64,000 nt of DNA from Manis javanica (taxonomy: Eukaryota; Chordata; Mammalia; Pholidota; Manidae). Within the stretch, counting starts at the first letter, position 1, and each line of letters begins with the position of its first letter. A program made the position numbers and the translations under genes. Positions 1 through 11,105 of the stretch are shown piece by piece. The stretch covers positions 166,319,401 through 166,383,400 of the forward strand of contig NC_133158.1 of NCBI RefSeq assembly GCF_040802235.1, in the 5' to 3' direction. The notes below the pieces were generated by a model. The model was not told the origin of the DNA. It searched no databases and saw only the letters and a list, made by a program, of their open reading frames with translations.

Positions 1-283
1 CCACACCCACAGGCAATAAGCTATTGCCTGAGTCACTATATAAAGAGCTCTGCCCAATGCTGTGTGTGGAGGCAGAGAGGGAGGAGGATTACAGACCTGC
101 AGACTGTTGGATGCAGATGTAATTCTATTGCTTGACCTATGCCAGGAGAACAAGCCAGGTAATAACCACTTGTACCCCAAGAATGTCCCATTGTCATTCC
201 TCAGGCTCACTGAGTCCATAGTAAACTTGCCCGGGGCTGAAACCCATTGGCAAGACATATGGGTAACATTTTACTGTAACTAA
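1..283 (+). repeat. LTR, family A, partial copy at window edge
   Basis: This stretch matches the reverse complement of 1790-2152 and of 26985-27275 over most of its length. Shared landmarks are the AATAAGCTATTGCC block, a TATAAA-like box near 40, the CTGCAGACTGTTGGATGCAGA block near 97-117 and the ACTGAGTCCATAGT block near 208-222. A TATA box followed by a downstream processing region fits a retroviral LTR. It is cut by the window start. The family name is not known to me; an ERV1-like origin is an inference. Confidence 0.7.
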
Positions 284-371
284 ATTTATTTTAAAATTTG
301 ATAGCAGCTTTGACTTGGTCTATTCTCAGTCTATCTTCTTCTTACCAAACTCTATTCTTTTATGCATGTAG

Positions 372-660
372 GTTGGTAATCTCACTACAGCACTGGAAAT
401 TTCATCTTCAGAATGCCTACCTGCAGTTACAAGAAATCAAGTTCAACAGATGCTGTTGTCTATGACATCACTCCAGAAGAAATGTGAAAAGCTAGAAAAG
501 ATGACAAAGAAACTGGAACAGGAAATAGTAAACCTCAAAACTCATATGGTAAATGAATTTAGCAGAACACTGCCAAGTAGAACAGTGCAGATGGTTCGCA
601 GAAGAAAGAGCAAGACAGGAAATAGCAGAGAAACTAAAAGAAGTCAGTCTATCTTTATGG
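372..660 (+). CDS. ANKRD26: ANKRD26-like exon with internal +1 frameshift
   Basis: The acceptor TAG ends at 371. From 372 the frame reads through a coiled-coil segment containing SLQKKCEKLEKMTKKLEQE, typical of the family. Downstream of about 575 the family-like sequence (EERARQEIAEKLKEVSL) continues only in the frame one base later, so the first frame stops at 663-665. The exon is 289 nt, one more than a multiple of three, while the next exon begins in phase 0. A one-base insertion near 555-576 explains this. The donor at 661 is the weak GTTAAT. Confidence 0.75.
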
Positions 661-1191
661 GTTAATTTATTAATCTGTAATGTGCCTTACTTCATTGCAC
701 TGCAGATTACATTTTGGAAATAGACATTGTGTTTGTTTCCTCTACTTACAGCATTTGGTTTTACAGATTTCTGGAAGGATGGTAGCATGTGTTGCTCCCT
801 TTAAATATTTCAGTTTCCATCATAATTATCAAAAAGTTGATCTTTCAGAATGATTCTCACTAGATAATCATTTTATTTTTATAACTGATTATACCAAACT
901 TGTGATTTAAAAATTATACCATACTTTTGGATAATGTTGTTTAGTTTAAAATATTTTAAATAGATTGTTATTCTTTGAATTGTCAGATTATGACTACTAA
1001 AATAAAGATTCAACTTTATTTTTATAGTGCAAATTTAATTCAGTTGAGGTTCTGATAAATATATTAAAGTTCAGGTCTTTTTTTTTTCCCATTTAAAGTT
1101 GCTCTCTGAATCATTGTCTCAAAACTAAAGAAAACAAATATACTGTAATTATTCAGATATTTTAAAAATTTATTCTTTTAATTTGCTTTAG

Positions 1192-1409
1192 GTACAAGTG
1201 TCATCACAAGAGAAGGTAGAGCAGTTGAGAGCTAATGATAATGCTTCCCTTAAAAGGGAAATGGAACTCAGAATTCAAGAGCTGGAATCTGAACTCTCCA
1301 CAAAAACTCACAAAGAAGATTTGATGAAAACTAAATTGGAAAAATATCAACAATTGTACCTAGAAGAATTAAAATTTAGCAAGTCAATATTGGCAAATCG
1401 AGTAAATGA
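1192..1409 (+). CDS. ANKRD26: ANKRD26-like coiled-coil exon
   Basis: The acceptor TTTGCTTTAG ends at 1191 and the strong donor GTAAGT begins at 1410. The 218-nt exon encodes a charged helical stretch beginning VQVSSQEKVEQLR and including MELRIQELESELS and LEKYQQLYLEELKFSKS, close to the family C-terminal coiled coil. It starts in phase 0 and ends two bases into a codon. That codon is completed as Asp by the first base of the next exon, so the splice is frame-compatible. Confidence 0.85.
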
Positions 1410-1789
1410 GTAAGTCAGCACAGAATCATAGAAAATAAGTTAAGCTCATTAGTTTGCCTCTAAAGCATTATTTTTATTGAGCCAGGTTGATAAGATTAGT
1501 AGGAAGTGAAAGCTAACTAGATAGTACATTCTGGAAAATGCTGTTAGTAAATGAACTTTCCTTTAAAATGATGGTCCAGCACAGTTTGTATCTCTCTTTC
1601 TTGGTTTTACATGACTTTATTTTTTCCTCTTAATATTTTCATAGTTAACCTGATCTACTAGTCTTTAAGTTCAGTGCTTTTGAAGCTTTGTAATTTAGAC
1701 AGTGATAATATTATAAAATTGCTTCCTAAAGAATTTCCCTAAATACAAATATTAATGAGTTTAACTGTTTTTTGGAAGATTACATCTTA

Positions 1790-2152
1790 AACCCAAAGGG
1801 CCAAGAACTACTACCCAGCTGTCTTGCCTGAGGGTTTTAGGCCCAGGCAAGTTGACTATGGGTTTACTGAGACCAAGAAATGACAATGGAACATTCTTGA
1901 GGTAAAAGGTTTTATACCTAGCTTTATTCTCCCAGCTAGAGGTTGAGCACTAGAATCATGTCTGCATCCAACAGTCTGCAGGTCCATAATCCTCCTCCAC
2001 TCTCTGGGCAGAGGTCTTTTAAATAGTGGCTCAGTCAGTAATAGCTTATTGCCACAGGTGTGGAAGCAGTAGCCCAGCAGTTGGCGAATACATCATCAAG
2101 TAGTTAAGGTTCAGATGAGGATTCTGGCTATGTGAACTTCAATTTTTCTCAC
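1790..2152 (-). repeat. LTR, family A, solo copy
   Basis: On the minus strand this reads TGTGAGAAAAATTG... through a TATTTAAAAG box (near 2020) and an AGAATAAAGC poly(A) signal (near 1928), then a U5-like end. It is the inverted counterpart of 1-283 and a relative of 26985-27275. No internal retroviral region is attached, so it is a solo LTR. The U5 border is approximate. Confidence 0.7.
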
Positions 2153-2641
2153 ACCCTTCCTCTCCCAGAGATTGTTGCTCTAAATTATTCCTCAGTGCCA
2201 AATTCGTAATTTCTCTGAGATAATGAGTGAGACATAAAAGGGTGATGAAAGCAAATCTTTGCAATGTCTTTGATGGATTACTTTATCTTTTATCTCTAAA
2301 CTGGTTTACTCAGTAGGTCTAAGTGGCTTCCTCAAGAATCTTATAAGTATAGCCATTTCAGAAGGCAGCAAGTTTTACCTGTAAGCCATCTACATCACTG
2401 ACAGCCATTTCTCTCCCTTTCCTACTTTGAATTACTTGTTAGGAATTGCCCTAGAAAAATATGTACTTCTATAGAATAAGCTTAAACCTGCAATCGTTTA
2501 CAGTAGGTCTTCAGCACATTTTCAGTTCTGAAACACTGTCTCATAAGAAATTCTATTTACTGTTGTGGTTAACTTTTTATTAATGCAAGTCATTTATGTA
2601 ACACTTCGAGAAAAATAAAAAATACACATTTTTTATTGCAG

Positions 2642-2876
2642 TCTCCACAGGACTACTGAGATACCAGTAGAGATCAATACCAGATGTTTTGTAGAGAAAC
2701 AGCAGAACGGATCTCCAATCAGCAGTCTGACTATGAGGCCAGTGCTGGAGCCACCTAGCGTTGGAATCCTTAAGGGTTCAGTGATCAGCAGACATCATAG
2801 TCCAAGAGAAAATTTAGTGATTCCTACTTGCAGCCAACAGATTTCAAGTGACAGAATGGCGACTTACTTGTTGAAG
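2642..2876 (+). CDS. ANKRD26: ANKRD26-like exon (VEKQQ / RPVLEPP segment)
   Basis: The acceptor TTTTATTGCAG ends at 2641 and the donor GTTAGT starts at 2877. The 235-nt exon is open throughout. It encodes FVEKQQNGSPISSLTMRPVL and PRENLVIPT, which I recognise as the segment near the C-terminus of ANKRD26 and CCDC144-type proteins. The exon finishes on a whole codon (AAG), matching the phase of the next exon. Confidence 0.85.
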
Positions 2877-3229
2877 GTTAGTTATGTTCTCTTTTTTTTC
2901 CCTTGGGTTTTAAATTTCTTATGTAATTGTTGTTTTTAATTTGGTGAAATTCTGAGTTGTTTAATTGATTAATGCACACTACCTAAAGGTCCTAATTATT
3001 TGTGCTTCTAAGAAAGGAGACAAATTTTCTAAAGTCCTTGGATCTCTCCTTTTCAAGAGATTCCTAATGTTAACTATTCAATAAATGAAACTAATCTGGC
3101 ACATTTTAAATTTTGTGAAAATCTGCATCTTGAAAAAATGCATCAAAACTGCATTAAATTTGATTTTAGGAATTATTGCCAACTACAAGAGGTATACTTT
3201 GAGATGCTTTGGCTTACTTTCTAATTGAT

Positions 3230-4293
3230 TTCAGGTGTGGTGAATGATCCTTTTAATGTATTGTTGAATTGTTTGCTAACAATTCGGTAAGGAATTTTGC
3301 ATATGTGCTCCTCAGGAATATTGGTCTCTAATTTTCTTTAATTTTGGCAGTGTCTTTGTTTACAGGGTATCAGGGTAGTCTAGGCCTGATAGAATGAGTT
3401 TGGGAGCAGTCCTTTCTCTTCCAAGTTCTTGGAAATTTTGATGACAGGTATTAAGTCTTATTTAAATGTTTGGTAGAATGCACTAGTGAAGACTTTTGTT
3501 TATTGGGAGTTTTTTTTTTATATTAAAACTATTCAATTTCATTACTGGTAAGGAGTCTGATCAGATATTCTATTTCCTCCTGATTCAGTCTTGAAAGGTT
3601 GTGTTTCTAAGGGTTTATCCTTTTCTTCTAGATTGTCCAATTAATTGGCATATAATTTTTATAGTAGTCTCTTATAATCCTTTGTATTTTTCTGGTGTTA
3701 CTTGTAACTTCTCTTTCATTTTTGATTTTATGTTTTGGGGGCCTCTTTTTTTCCTAGTAAGTCTGGCTAAGGGTTTACCAATTTTATCTTTTCAAAGAAT
3801 CAGCTCTCAGTTTCATTGATCTTTTCTATTGTCTTAAGTCTTTATCCTTCCTTCTACTAGTTTTGGGCTTTGTTTTCTCTGTTGTTTTCTAGTTCACTTA
3901 GGAGTAAGGTAAGATTGTTTATATTTGCAGTTTTTCTTCTTTCTTGAGGTAGGCCTCTGTTGCTATAAACTTTTAACTGCTTTTGCTGTGTCCCAAAGAT
4001 TTTGGAATGTTGAGTTTCCATTTTCATTTGTCCCAAGGTATTTTTTTATTTCCTCTTTGATTTCTTTGTTCACCTATTGGTTGTTTAGTAACATGTTTAA
4101 CTTACATGTTTGCTTTTTACAGGTTTTTTTCTTGTAGTTGATTTCTAATTTAATGCCATTATAGTTACAAAAGATGCTTGACAGACTTCAGTCTTTTTCA
4201 GTTTATTGAGACTTGTCTTTTTGCCTAACATCAGTCCTGCAGAATGTTCCATGTCCGTATCCAAAGAATGCATTGTTTTTTGAGAAGGAATGC

Positions 4294-4349
<56 letters not shown>

Positions 4350-4560
4350 AAATTCCATCTGTGTAGTGTATCATTCCAAACCACTGTTTCCTTATTGATC
4401 TGTCTGTATTGTCAATCTATTGATGTAAATAAGTGTGGTGTTACAGTTCACTACAATTATTATTTTACTGTCAATTTCTCCCTTTATGTGTGTGTTGATA
4501 TTTTGATGCTCCTGTGTTGGGTACATAGATATTTATTGTGGCAGGGTGGAAGTCATTTGG
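3230..4560 (-). mobile_element. Old LINE-1 ORF2 fragment, antisense
   Basis: The + strand reads as the complement of L1 ORF2. It has the region upstream of and within the reverse transcriptase (for example 3370-3430 and 3540-3600), then the endonuclease-linker side, ending near the GTGTTGGGTACATAGATATTTAT block at 4514-4536. Many stops in all frames and high divergence indicate an old copy. A GT microsatellite interrupts it at 4296-4340. Confidence 0.75.
4296..4348. repeat. (TG)n microsatellite with short (AT)n end
   Basis: About 22 TG units run to 4340, followed by a short ATATATAT stretch. It lies inside the old antisense L1. Open frames across it on either strand (His-Thr or Cys-Val runs) are artefacts. 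Confidence 0.95.
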
Positions 4561-4639
4561 AGGAGCACCTGTCAGGGTGGGAATGTTGGGTGGGCAGTAT
4601 GCAGGTGAATGCTGGGGCAGGGTGAGTAGTGTTAGCAAA

Positions 4640-6020
4640 ATAGATGGAGAGAGTCAGAATTTCATTCATACATTAACCTATTTACAATAGGATGATGAAT
4701 TGCAGTGGTTTACGTGGGCACACTTAACTTGATTCCATTACATTTTTATATTTTTATAACACTTAAAATTAAAATATCAAATATTAACTTAAAACATCAA
4801 TTGATACTGGAAATGACTTTGTGTGTGTGTATATGTGTTTGGCATATATATAGGTATTTGTCACATTGGTCTCAAAAAGAGACTGCAACATTATTCTGAC
4901 CTTTAACCTCAATTATTATACCTTGTCAATAAATTGCTGTTGGATGAAGGAACATATGTTGTATTTATTGCTATTGTTATTGGCTTCATTATATCTCTTA
5001 CTGAAAGTTCCTTTCATCCTTTCCCCTCCTGAAAGTGGGGACTCTTCAGAGCAATGTGCATTAGTTATCAAGTCAAGGCAGAAGAAAATGTTTTGTAAGT
5101 GTAAGTCTTTCTTGTTGGAGCTTGTCAGGTAGGTGGCAAATGACATTCCTTTTCACCTTCTGAACTGAAAACACAGGAGTCAGGTAGATGACAATAGACT
5201 TACTAGTTTATTACTAACACATTCTAATGAATTAGAGGATGTGGCTAAGATGTGCAACACAGCAGGTTTCCAAATACTTCACAGATTTTCATCCCACTTC
5301 CCCATGCAATTGTAAATGGAGGAAATAAATGCCTGACACCTGTCCCAGGGGCAGGCTGCTTAGTGCAAAGAGCAGGCCTGATTTCACATTACTGTGAACA
5401 AGCACATCTTTTCAAAGAGGAGATTCAGAACCCAGCACACACTTCTTAGCTCCTTATCCAAAAATCACCCATTAGGTAAATCTCTCCTCTCATGAGGAAG
5501 GTAGAGAGACTATAATTCCTCACATGGAAACATAAAAGGGAAATGCAGGTTCTAAAATTCCTGACTGGATTTAAATTCTAATTGAAATTAATCATGTCTT
5601 TGTACATACCAACTAATCATGAGCGGTTGGACAGAAATATGCTAGATGGTGAAGAGAAATCTGTTTCCTTTCTAATTTTGCTATAAGCAACTCACTGCAT
5701 GGATAACTTTCTTGTTGATTGAGTTTGGTAAACCAAGTTCTATTTGGAGGAAATGAATAGTTCTTTTAAGGAAAAATTTTCTCAATTTAGCTTGCTTGAT
5801 CCAACTAAAGAGTCTCATCTTCAAGGCCCCTGTATTATGTTTAAAAGTATGTGTACTTTATAAATTGAGTATATTGGCTGCCAATAGGAGTTAAGATATT
5901 AATTTCTATTTTTATTCATGATGTTAAAACTTACAATTTTGTTAGAAAGCTATGTGAAAAGCTTTTACATATTCATTTTTTCTGAGTTACAGTTAAAAAT
6001 ATTCATATTTTTCCTGAATT
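4640..6020. other. Intronic single-copy DNA of the ANKRD26-like locus
   Basis: AT-rich sequence with no exon, RNA gene or repeat I can name. Short open frames near 4866-5146 and 5252-5449 have no recognisable domain and no splice support. Confidence 0.4.
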
Positions 6021-6024
6021 TGAG

Positions 6025-6165
6025 GAAGTGGCTGGTGTAGAACTTGAGGCTCAGTAAGGAGACCTAAAGCCCATTCCTGGCCTGCAGCTCCTTGGTTTTG
6101 TAACCTTAGGAAAGCTGCAGTCCTACTGAGCCTTTGTTGCCTCTTATGTAAAATTAGTGACTTTC
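6025..6165 (+). repeat. MIR SINE
   Basis: This has the ancient mammalian MIR layout: a GAACTTGAGGCTCAGT-like start and the core containing GTAACCTTAGGAAAG, followed by CTGAGCCTTTGTTGCCTC and the GTAAAATTAGTGA end. It is degenerate, as expected of a shared mammalian element. It is intronic to the ANKRD26-like gene. Confidence 0.65.
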
Positions 6166-6699
6166 ATACCTTAAAAAATGTTTTTTCCTTCAAACAATAG
6201 ACCCTTTGAGTATCAAACTGTTAGAAAAAAACAGAGACAAGTAGAGCTGTCCAGCTAGAGAGATGGAGTGGGGCAGTGTCCCCAGTGGAACCTTAGATTT
6301 CTGTGGGCATAGTTGGAGGATCAACAGTTAAAGACAAAATCCTTCTCATTAAAAATCTTTTTATTTTAATTAAAACTTGCTGATATCTTGCTTTCCTGTA
6401 TATAATTTACTCACCTTTCTCTATTTTTAATAAATGGAAAAGTATAAATAAAATTGCAGATGTAGTCTCATGATTAACAGACTTTGAGCTAATTCCACCA
6501 TCAGAACATAGTCCTATAAAGGTCAAGGAGGTAAATATTTAGGAAAAGAGCTTTTGGGGGAAAAGGTAACTAACATTATGCTGGTAGTTCCTTAATTCAA
6601 GTTATGAAAAATGTGATTTTCATTTTACATAGCATTTGTAAATGGTGACATAAAATTGTTTCAATCAGTAAGGACTTCTTCCTGAAATGGGACTAAGTT

Positions 6700-7606
6700 T
6701 TGTGTTTTTTTTAAGGTATCATTCATATACAATCACATGAGCAACACTGGTTACTAGATTCCCCCATCAAGTCCCCACCACATGCCCCATTACAATCACT
6801 GACCATCAGCATTGTAAGATGCTATAGAGTCACTACTTGTCTCCTCTGTGCTATACTTCCTTCCCTGTTCCGCCCTATGTTATATGGGCTAATCATGATA
6901 CCCTTATTCCCCTTCTCCCTCCCCAGTCCCTTTCCCTTTGATAACTGTTACTCCATTCTTGGGTTCCATGTTTCTGCTGCTGTTTTGTTCCTTCAGTTTT
7001 TTCTTTGTTCTTTTACTCTACATATGAGTGAAATCATTTGGTACTTGTCTTTCTTCTCCTGGCTTATTTCACTGAGCATAGTACCCTCTATCTCCATCCA
7101 TGTTGTTGCAAATGGTAGGATTTGTTTTCTTCTTATGGCTGAATAATATTCCATTGTGTATATGTACCACATCTTCTTTATCCATTCATCTACTGATGAA
7201 CACTTAGGTTGCTTCCATTTCTTAGCTATTGTAAATAGGGCTCCGATAAACATGGGGGTGCATATGTCTTTTTGGATCTGGGATCCTGTATTCTTAGGGT
7301 AAATTCCTAGGAATGGAATTCCTGGGTCAAATGGTATTTTTTAGTTTTTTGAGGAACCTCCATACTGCCTTCCACAGTGGTTGAACTAGTTTACATTCCC
7401 ACCAGCAGGGTAGGAGGGTTTTCCTTTCTCCACATCCTCGCCAGCATTTGGTGATTCTTGTCTTTTGGTTGTTGGCCATCCTAACTGATGTGAGGTGATA
7501 TCTCATGGTTTTAATTTGCATTTCTCTGATGATTAGCGATGTGGAGCATCTTTTCAAGTGCCTGTTGGCTATCTGAACCCATTTTTTAATTGGATTATTC
7601 ATATGG
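6700..7606 (-). mobile_element. LINE-1, 5'-truncated, antisense
   Basis: A T-rich start near 6703-6715 (poly(A) on the other strand) leads into the young L1 family's 3' UTR (AAGGTATCATTCATATAC...). ORF2's C-terminal region follows, with the cysteine-rich end encoded antisense near 7330-7600 ([20 protein letters not shown] on the minus strand). The copy breaks off at about 7606, so only the 3' end was inserted. Frames are interrupted. Confidence 0.85.
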
Positions 7607-8160
7607 ACACAAAGATTTCAGAAAATCTGCTTGACGAAAAGAAAAATAGAGGCTAGAGCCAGTTTTCAAGCTTAGTTTCCAATTCACAACTTTCTAGAAT
7701 CAGAAAGAAGGCAGATAATACACAATTCTTTAATTGTAACTTTGTTACCTTTCTGGAAATTAGAGCCAGTTTTGGAAACACCTGACCAGTTATACTTATC
7801 TACTTAATTATAAATGTGGGGGAATATTTCAAACTATTACAAGTGTTTTTACAATAAAAGTTATTGTCTTATTACACTAAAAGTGTCTTTATTTAAATCT
7901 TTCTTTTAAAATGTACCCTCTCACTAACTGCCCTTCAAAGTAGGGTCTAAATTAGCATACTGAACATAATGAACACTGTGATTATAATGATAATGGGATA
8001 TGTAATGCCTTTACAAATTTTAGGTGTGAAGACAGGTTTTTGGCTAACACGTTTCCCCATATTTTCAGAGACTGTTTTCCATAACACTTTTGTGACAATA
8101 ACATTATAGACAGGCCTTATAGAAAGAATAAGATGACAACAACATTAGTAGGCAGGGCTT
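7607..8160. other. Unassigned intronic sequence
   Basis: AT-rich sequence between two L1 fragments. I see no coding signal, RNA gene or nameable repeat. Confidence 0.4.
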
Positions 8161-8161
8161 G

Positions 8162-8695
8162 TAAAATGAAATATTCAATCCCACAACATCATACTTAACA
8201 GTGAAAAGTTGAAAGCTTTTTTCTCTAAGATTGGGAACAAGACAAGGATGCCTTCTCTCCCCACTTTTATTCAGCGTGGTACTAGAGGGCCTAGCCATGG
8301 CAATCAGACAACACAAAGAAATAAAGAGCATCCAGATTGGTAAGGAAGAAGTTAAATTGGCACTGTCTGCAGAAGACAATATTGTACATAAAAAACCCTA
8401 AAGAATCCACTCCAAAAATACTAGATCTAATATATGAATTCAGCCAAATTACAGAATACAAAATTAATACACAGAAATCTGTTGTATTCCTATACACTAA
8501 CAATGAACTAGCAGAAAGAGAAATCAGGAAAACAATTCCATTCACAAATGTATCAAAAAGAATAAAATACCTATGAATAAACCTAACCAAAGAGATGAAA
8601 GACCTATACCCTGAAAACTACAGGACACTAATGAGAGAAATTAAAGAAGATACCAATAAATGGAAATCGGATTTTATGGATAGGAAGAATTAATA
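8162..8695 (+). mobile_element. LINE-1 ORF2 internal fragment, sense
   Basis: This + strand piece of ORF2 covers the segment downstream of the reverse transcriptase start, including a damaged active-site region (near 8360-8385, where the family's FADD motif is lost) and the [16 protein letters not shown] block. It ends at about 8695 in the [13 protein letters not shown] stretch. It has neither a 5' UTR nor a 3' UTR and is a dead fragment. Confidence 0.8.
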
Positions 8696-9272
8696 TTGTA
8701 CTCACAGTACAGATTAGCAAAATGTTTTCACTTAATTTTTTGCAAGTACAATTTTTACATAATGTTATGACAGTCCCACTCTTTTCATTTTATGTAGTTA
8801 AGATCCTGTGCTGAAAAATTGATGGCACAGAATATACCTTAAGATTTTAATTTTCTAAAAGTATTAGAATGGAAAGCCCATTTTAAGAAAAAATTCATTA
8901 GAATAGAACTAAACTTTTTTAAAGGGTGCTTTCTCTTAAGAATTGCAAATTATTGCATTCAGTGTATAATATGACTTGAATTGTTTAAATCTCTTACCAG
9001 TAAGAGCAAATATCATCTTTCTGAAATTATGTGTAATCAATACACCAATATTGTACTTTTTGTCAGATCAGTCCAAATAGCATTACAGATATGTTATCTA
9101 AAATTGAACAGGAATTTATTTTCTGTGATTATTTTTCTATTTAAGGAATCCCCAAGTTAAGTCTAGCCTCTAAACGTATTATTTAAAAGCCATATTTCAT
9201 TCAGCTATGTATTACTTATATAATAATGTATTGTTTAACTTAAAAATTACAAATAACATTTGACTATTTCAG
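8696..9272. other. Unassigned intronic sequence before the RITRELKE exon
   Basis: AT-rich, no repeat I can name, ending in a good branch/acceptor region (GACTATTTCAG). Confidence 0.4.
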
Positions 9273-9318
9273 GTGCAGCGAAGATTGGAAAAACGCATAA
9301 CTAGAGAACTGAAAGAAG
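9273..9318 (+). CDS. ANKRD26: ANKRD26-like short exon (RITRELKE)
   Basis: This 46-nt exon lies between acceptor TATTTCAG (ends 9272) and donor GTATGT (starts 9319). It encodes VQRRLEKRITRELKE plus one base. The equivalent family segment reads very similarly and directly precedes the C-terminal exon. Exon length and phase (ends one base into a codon) agree with the next exon. Confidence 0.8.
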
Positions 9319-10466
9319 GTATGTTGTCAAAGTTTGTGAATTAAATTAGATGTCCTTGCTTTCTGAAATGAACTCTAACTAGTAAATAGCTACCTTTTCC
9401 ATTGTTTGGATAATAGGTATTACATTAAATACTTTTTTCTTATACATATCTAATGAAAAATGTGAAGGCATACCCTTTAAAAATGAAGAATGTTTATTCA
9501 CCATTTATTCACTCTTGATTTTTTCACCATGTTCCATAGCTTTTTAAATATCTCAACACATCCATGGATCTGCTCTTTTTTTTGGCCATACCTTTCCTTT
9601 ACTTCTGCTATTCCTATAGAACTGTCAGCCTGCACTTCTCAGAACACATGGGCCTTGCCATCTTCTCATGTTCCTGGTAGTGATTTAAGGCCAAAACACC
9701 ATGACTCATCTACTAATAGGCAATTACAGATCAAATAAGTGTCACTTGAAGGGGGTCATTTAAATCTCCAGCCTTTGACTCAGTCATTGTTTTTAACTTT
9801 TACTCTCAGGAAAAATTCCAAATTACTTATCAAGGAATTAAAACACCCAAATCAAGTTTGGTTCTTGCCAAATCCTTCAGCCTCATCTCTTGCTACTTAC
9901 CTCCTACTCTGGCCTTCTGCTGTAGCATGTTGCCAAAGTAGACTACTTAAAATTCCACAAATGTTCTTCCTCACCTCTATGTCTTGGCAGATGCTTCTTT
10001 CCTCTATCTTGCACATCTTACCCTTGTCCTCATGTACCAATTTACATGTCACCTACACTGAACAGCCAAAAACACATACAAAATTGGGACATCCCTTTTG
10101 TGTGTTCCAGTAATGCTTATTTTCATGCCTGTCATGGTATATATGACTGTATGGGAACTTCCTGTCTTGTCTGTTTTCCCAGTTTATAGCATATGGCTGA
10201 CAGGGTGAACTGTGTCATCTTCATCTTGTATAGTTCCATCTTGTAATGAGAAACCAAAGCTCTAATACTTAGTCAGTTAATTCAGTACACAGCTATGGGC
10301 AAGTAATACTTACTATTAATTTAATCTTGTTTTTTTGTATTATAGTTGCATATAGATATTTTCCTTTCTTACACTTATGAAGGTCTCAACTTATTAAAAT
10401 CAACTCATACTTGTTAACTGTCCAGTATTTTCGATAAACACTATAATTCTTTCTTTTTCTTTTAAG
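9319..10466. other. Last intron of the ANKRD26-like gene
   Basis: No exon seen. The 124-codon open frame at 9739-10113 lacks any domain and is probably chance. The stretch near 9600-10200 has a faint look of an old antisense L2, which I cannot support firmly. Confidence 0.35.
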
Positions 10467-10531
10467 CTACTGCTGAACTTGAATCCGGGGCCTGGACAGC
10501 TGCTACTACTCTATCTTATGGGTTTCATTGA
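10467..10531 (+). CDS. ANKRD26: ANKRD26-like last exon, short divergent tail
   Basis: The acceptor TTCTTTTAAG ends at 10466. Joined to the previous exon it encodes ATAELESG, as in the family, then a divergent AWTAATTLSYGFH and TGA at 10529-10531. The family normally continues for several dozen residues past the ELESG motif, so this copy has either lost its end or acquired a frameshift just after it. AATAAA at 10532-10537 could serve as a poly(A) signal directly after the stop. Confidence 0.65.
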
Positions 10532-10611
10532 AATAAATATGTAGTTTTGAAAACATCACAAGAATGTGTACAGATTTTGGAGAAAACTTGCATCATCTGG
10601 AAAATAAGTGT

Positions 10612-11105
10612 AGAGATCTGGGAGAAAATAGCAGCATGAGAAATGAGGCAGAAAACTTCTCCCAGAAATCACATATGACATGAAAATACAGCAAAGAGTG
10701 ACCTGAAGATTGCTACAGACTGGCTACATCTGGGGAAAAGAGAAGAAGGGTAAAGTAGCAAAGCTGTGACCCAGCTGGACTCAGTGCCTCCCACCACCCC
10801 AGCTCACTGATGGGAGGAAAAGAAATAGAGTGGGGAGGTATGAAAGACAGGAGGGATACTCGGAGAGGCTGAGATTCCAGCCGCTTGTGGAGAACAGGTA
10901 CCTACAACCAGCCGCTCTGGGACAAAAGAAGGCAGGCACTTTGAAAGACTTAACAGTGTAAGGGGTGCTAAAGGGGCAAGGATTACACAGAACTTCTTGC
11001 TCAGGAGAAAGGACAGGTAGACAAAATCATCTTGGCACACTCAGCCCAGCAGTTTGGGAACTTTTGGGAGCTTTAGTCACTCTATCCCCGAGGCTGCCAA
11101 TGCAG
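10612..11105 (+). mobile_element. LINE-1 5' UTR fragment, sense
   Basis: This aligns by eye in the same orientation with the 5' UTR of the L1 at 38170. Shared blocks include GATTCCAGCCGCTTGTGGAG (10880-10899), the CTTGCTCAGGAGAA block and the GGAGCTT...CACTC...ATCCCC block. It stops near 11105, where sequence changes abruptly to antisense ORF2. Confidence 0.75.

Larger units (their letters stand above)
372..10537 (+). pseudogene. ANKRD26: ANKRD26-like gene, 3' end (five exons), probably decayed
   Basis: Five + strand segments with AG/GT borders encode, in order, the C-terminal coiled-coil tail of the ANKRD26/CCDC144/POTE-like family: 372-660, 1192-1409, 2642-2876, 9273-9318 and 10467-10531. 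The family proteins carry N-terminal ankyrin repeats, upstream of this window, and a long coiled coil; ANKRD26 itself acts at centriole distal appendages. Phases of exons 2 to 5 join cleanly. Against function: exon 1 has a net +1 frameshift, its donor GTTAAT is weak, and the last exon ends in a short divergent tail. An AATAAA overlaps the region just after the stop (10532-10537). The introns are filled with L1 and LTR copies. It could be a lineage-specific duplicate still transcribed, but as read the protein is broken. Confidence 0.75.

Noticed and set aside
4145-4625. Open frames with His-Thr or Cys-Val runs
   Set aside because: They read through a TG microsatellite in a dead L1.
9739-10113. 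124-codon open frame as a gene in the last ANKRD26-like intron
   Set aside because: No domain, no splice or promoter signal, low-complexity hydrophobic content.
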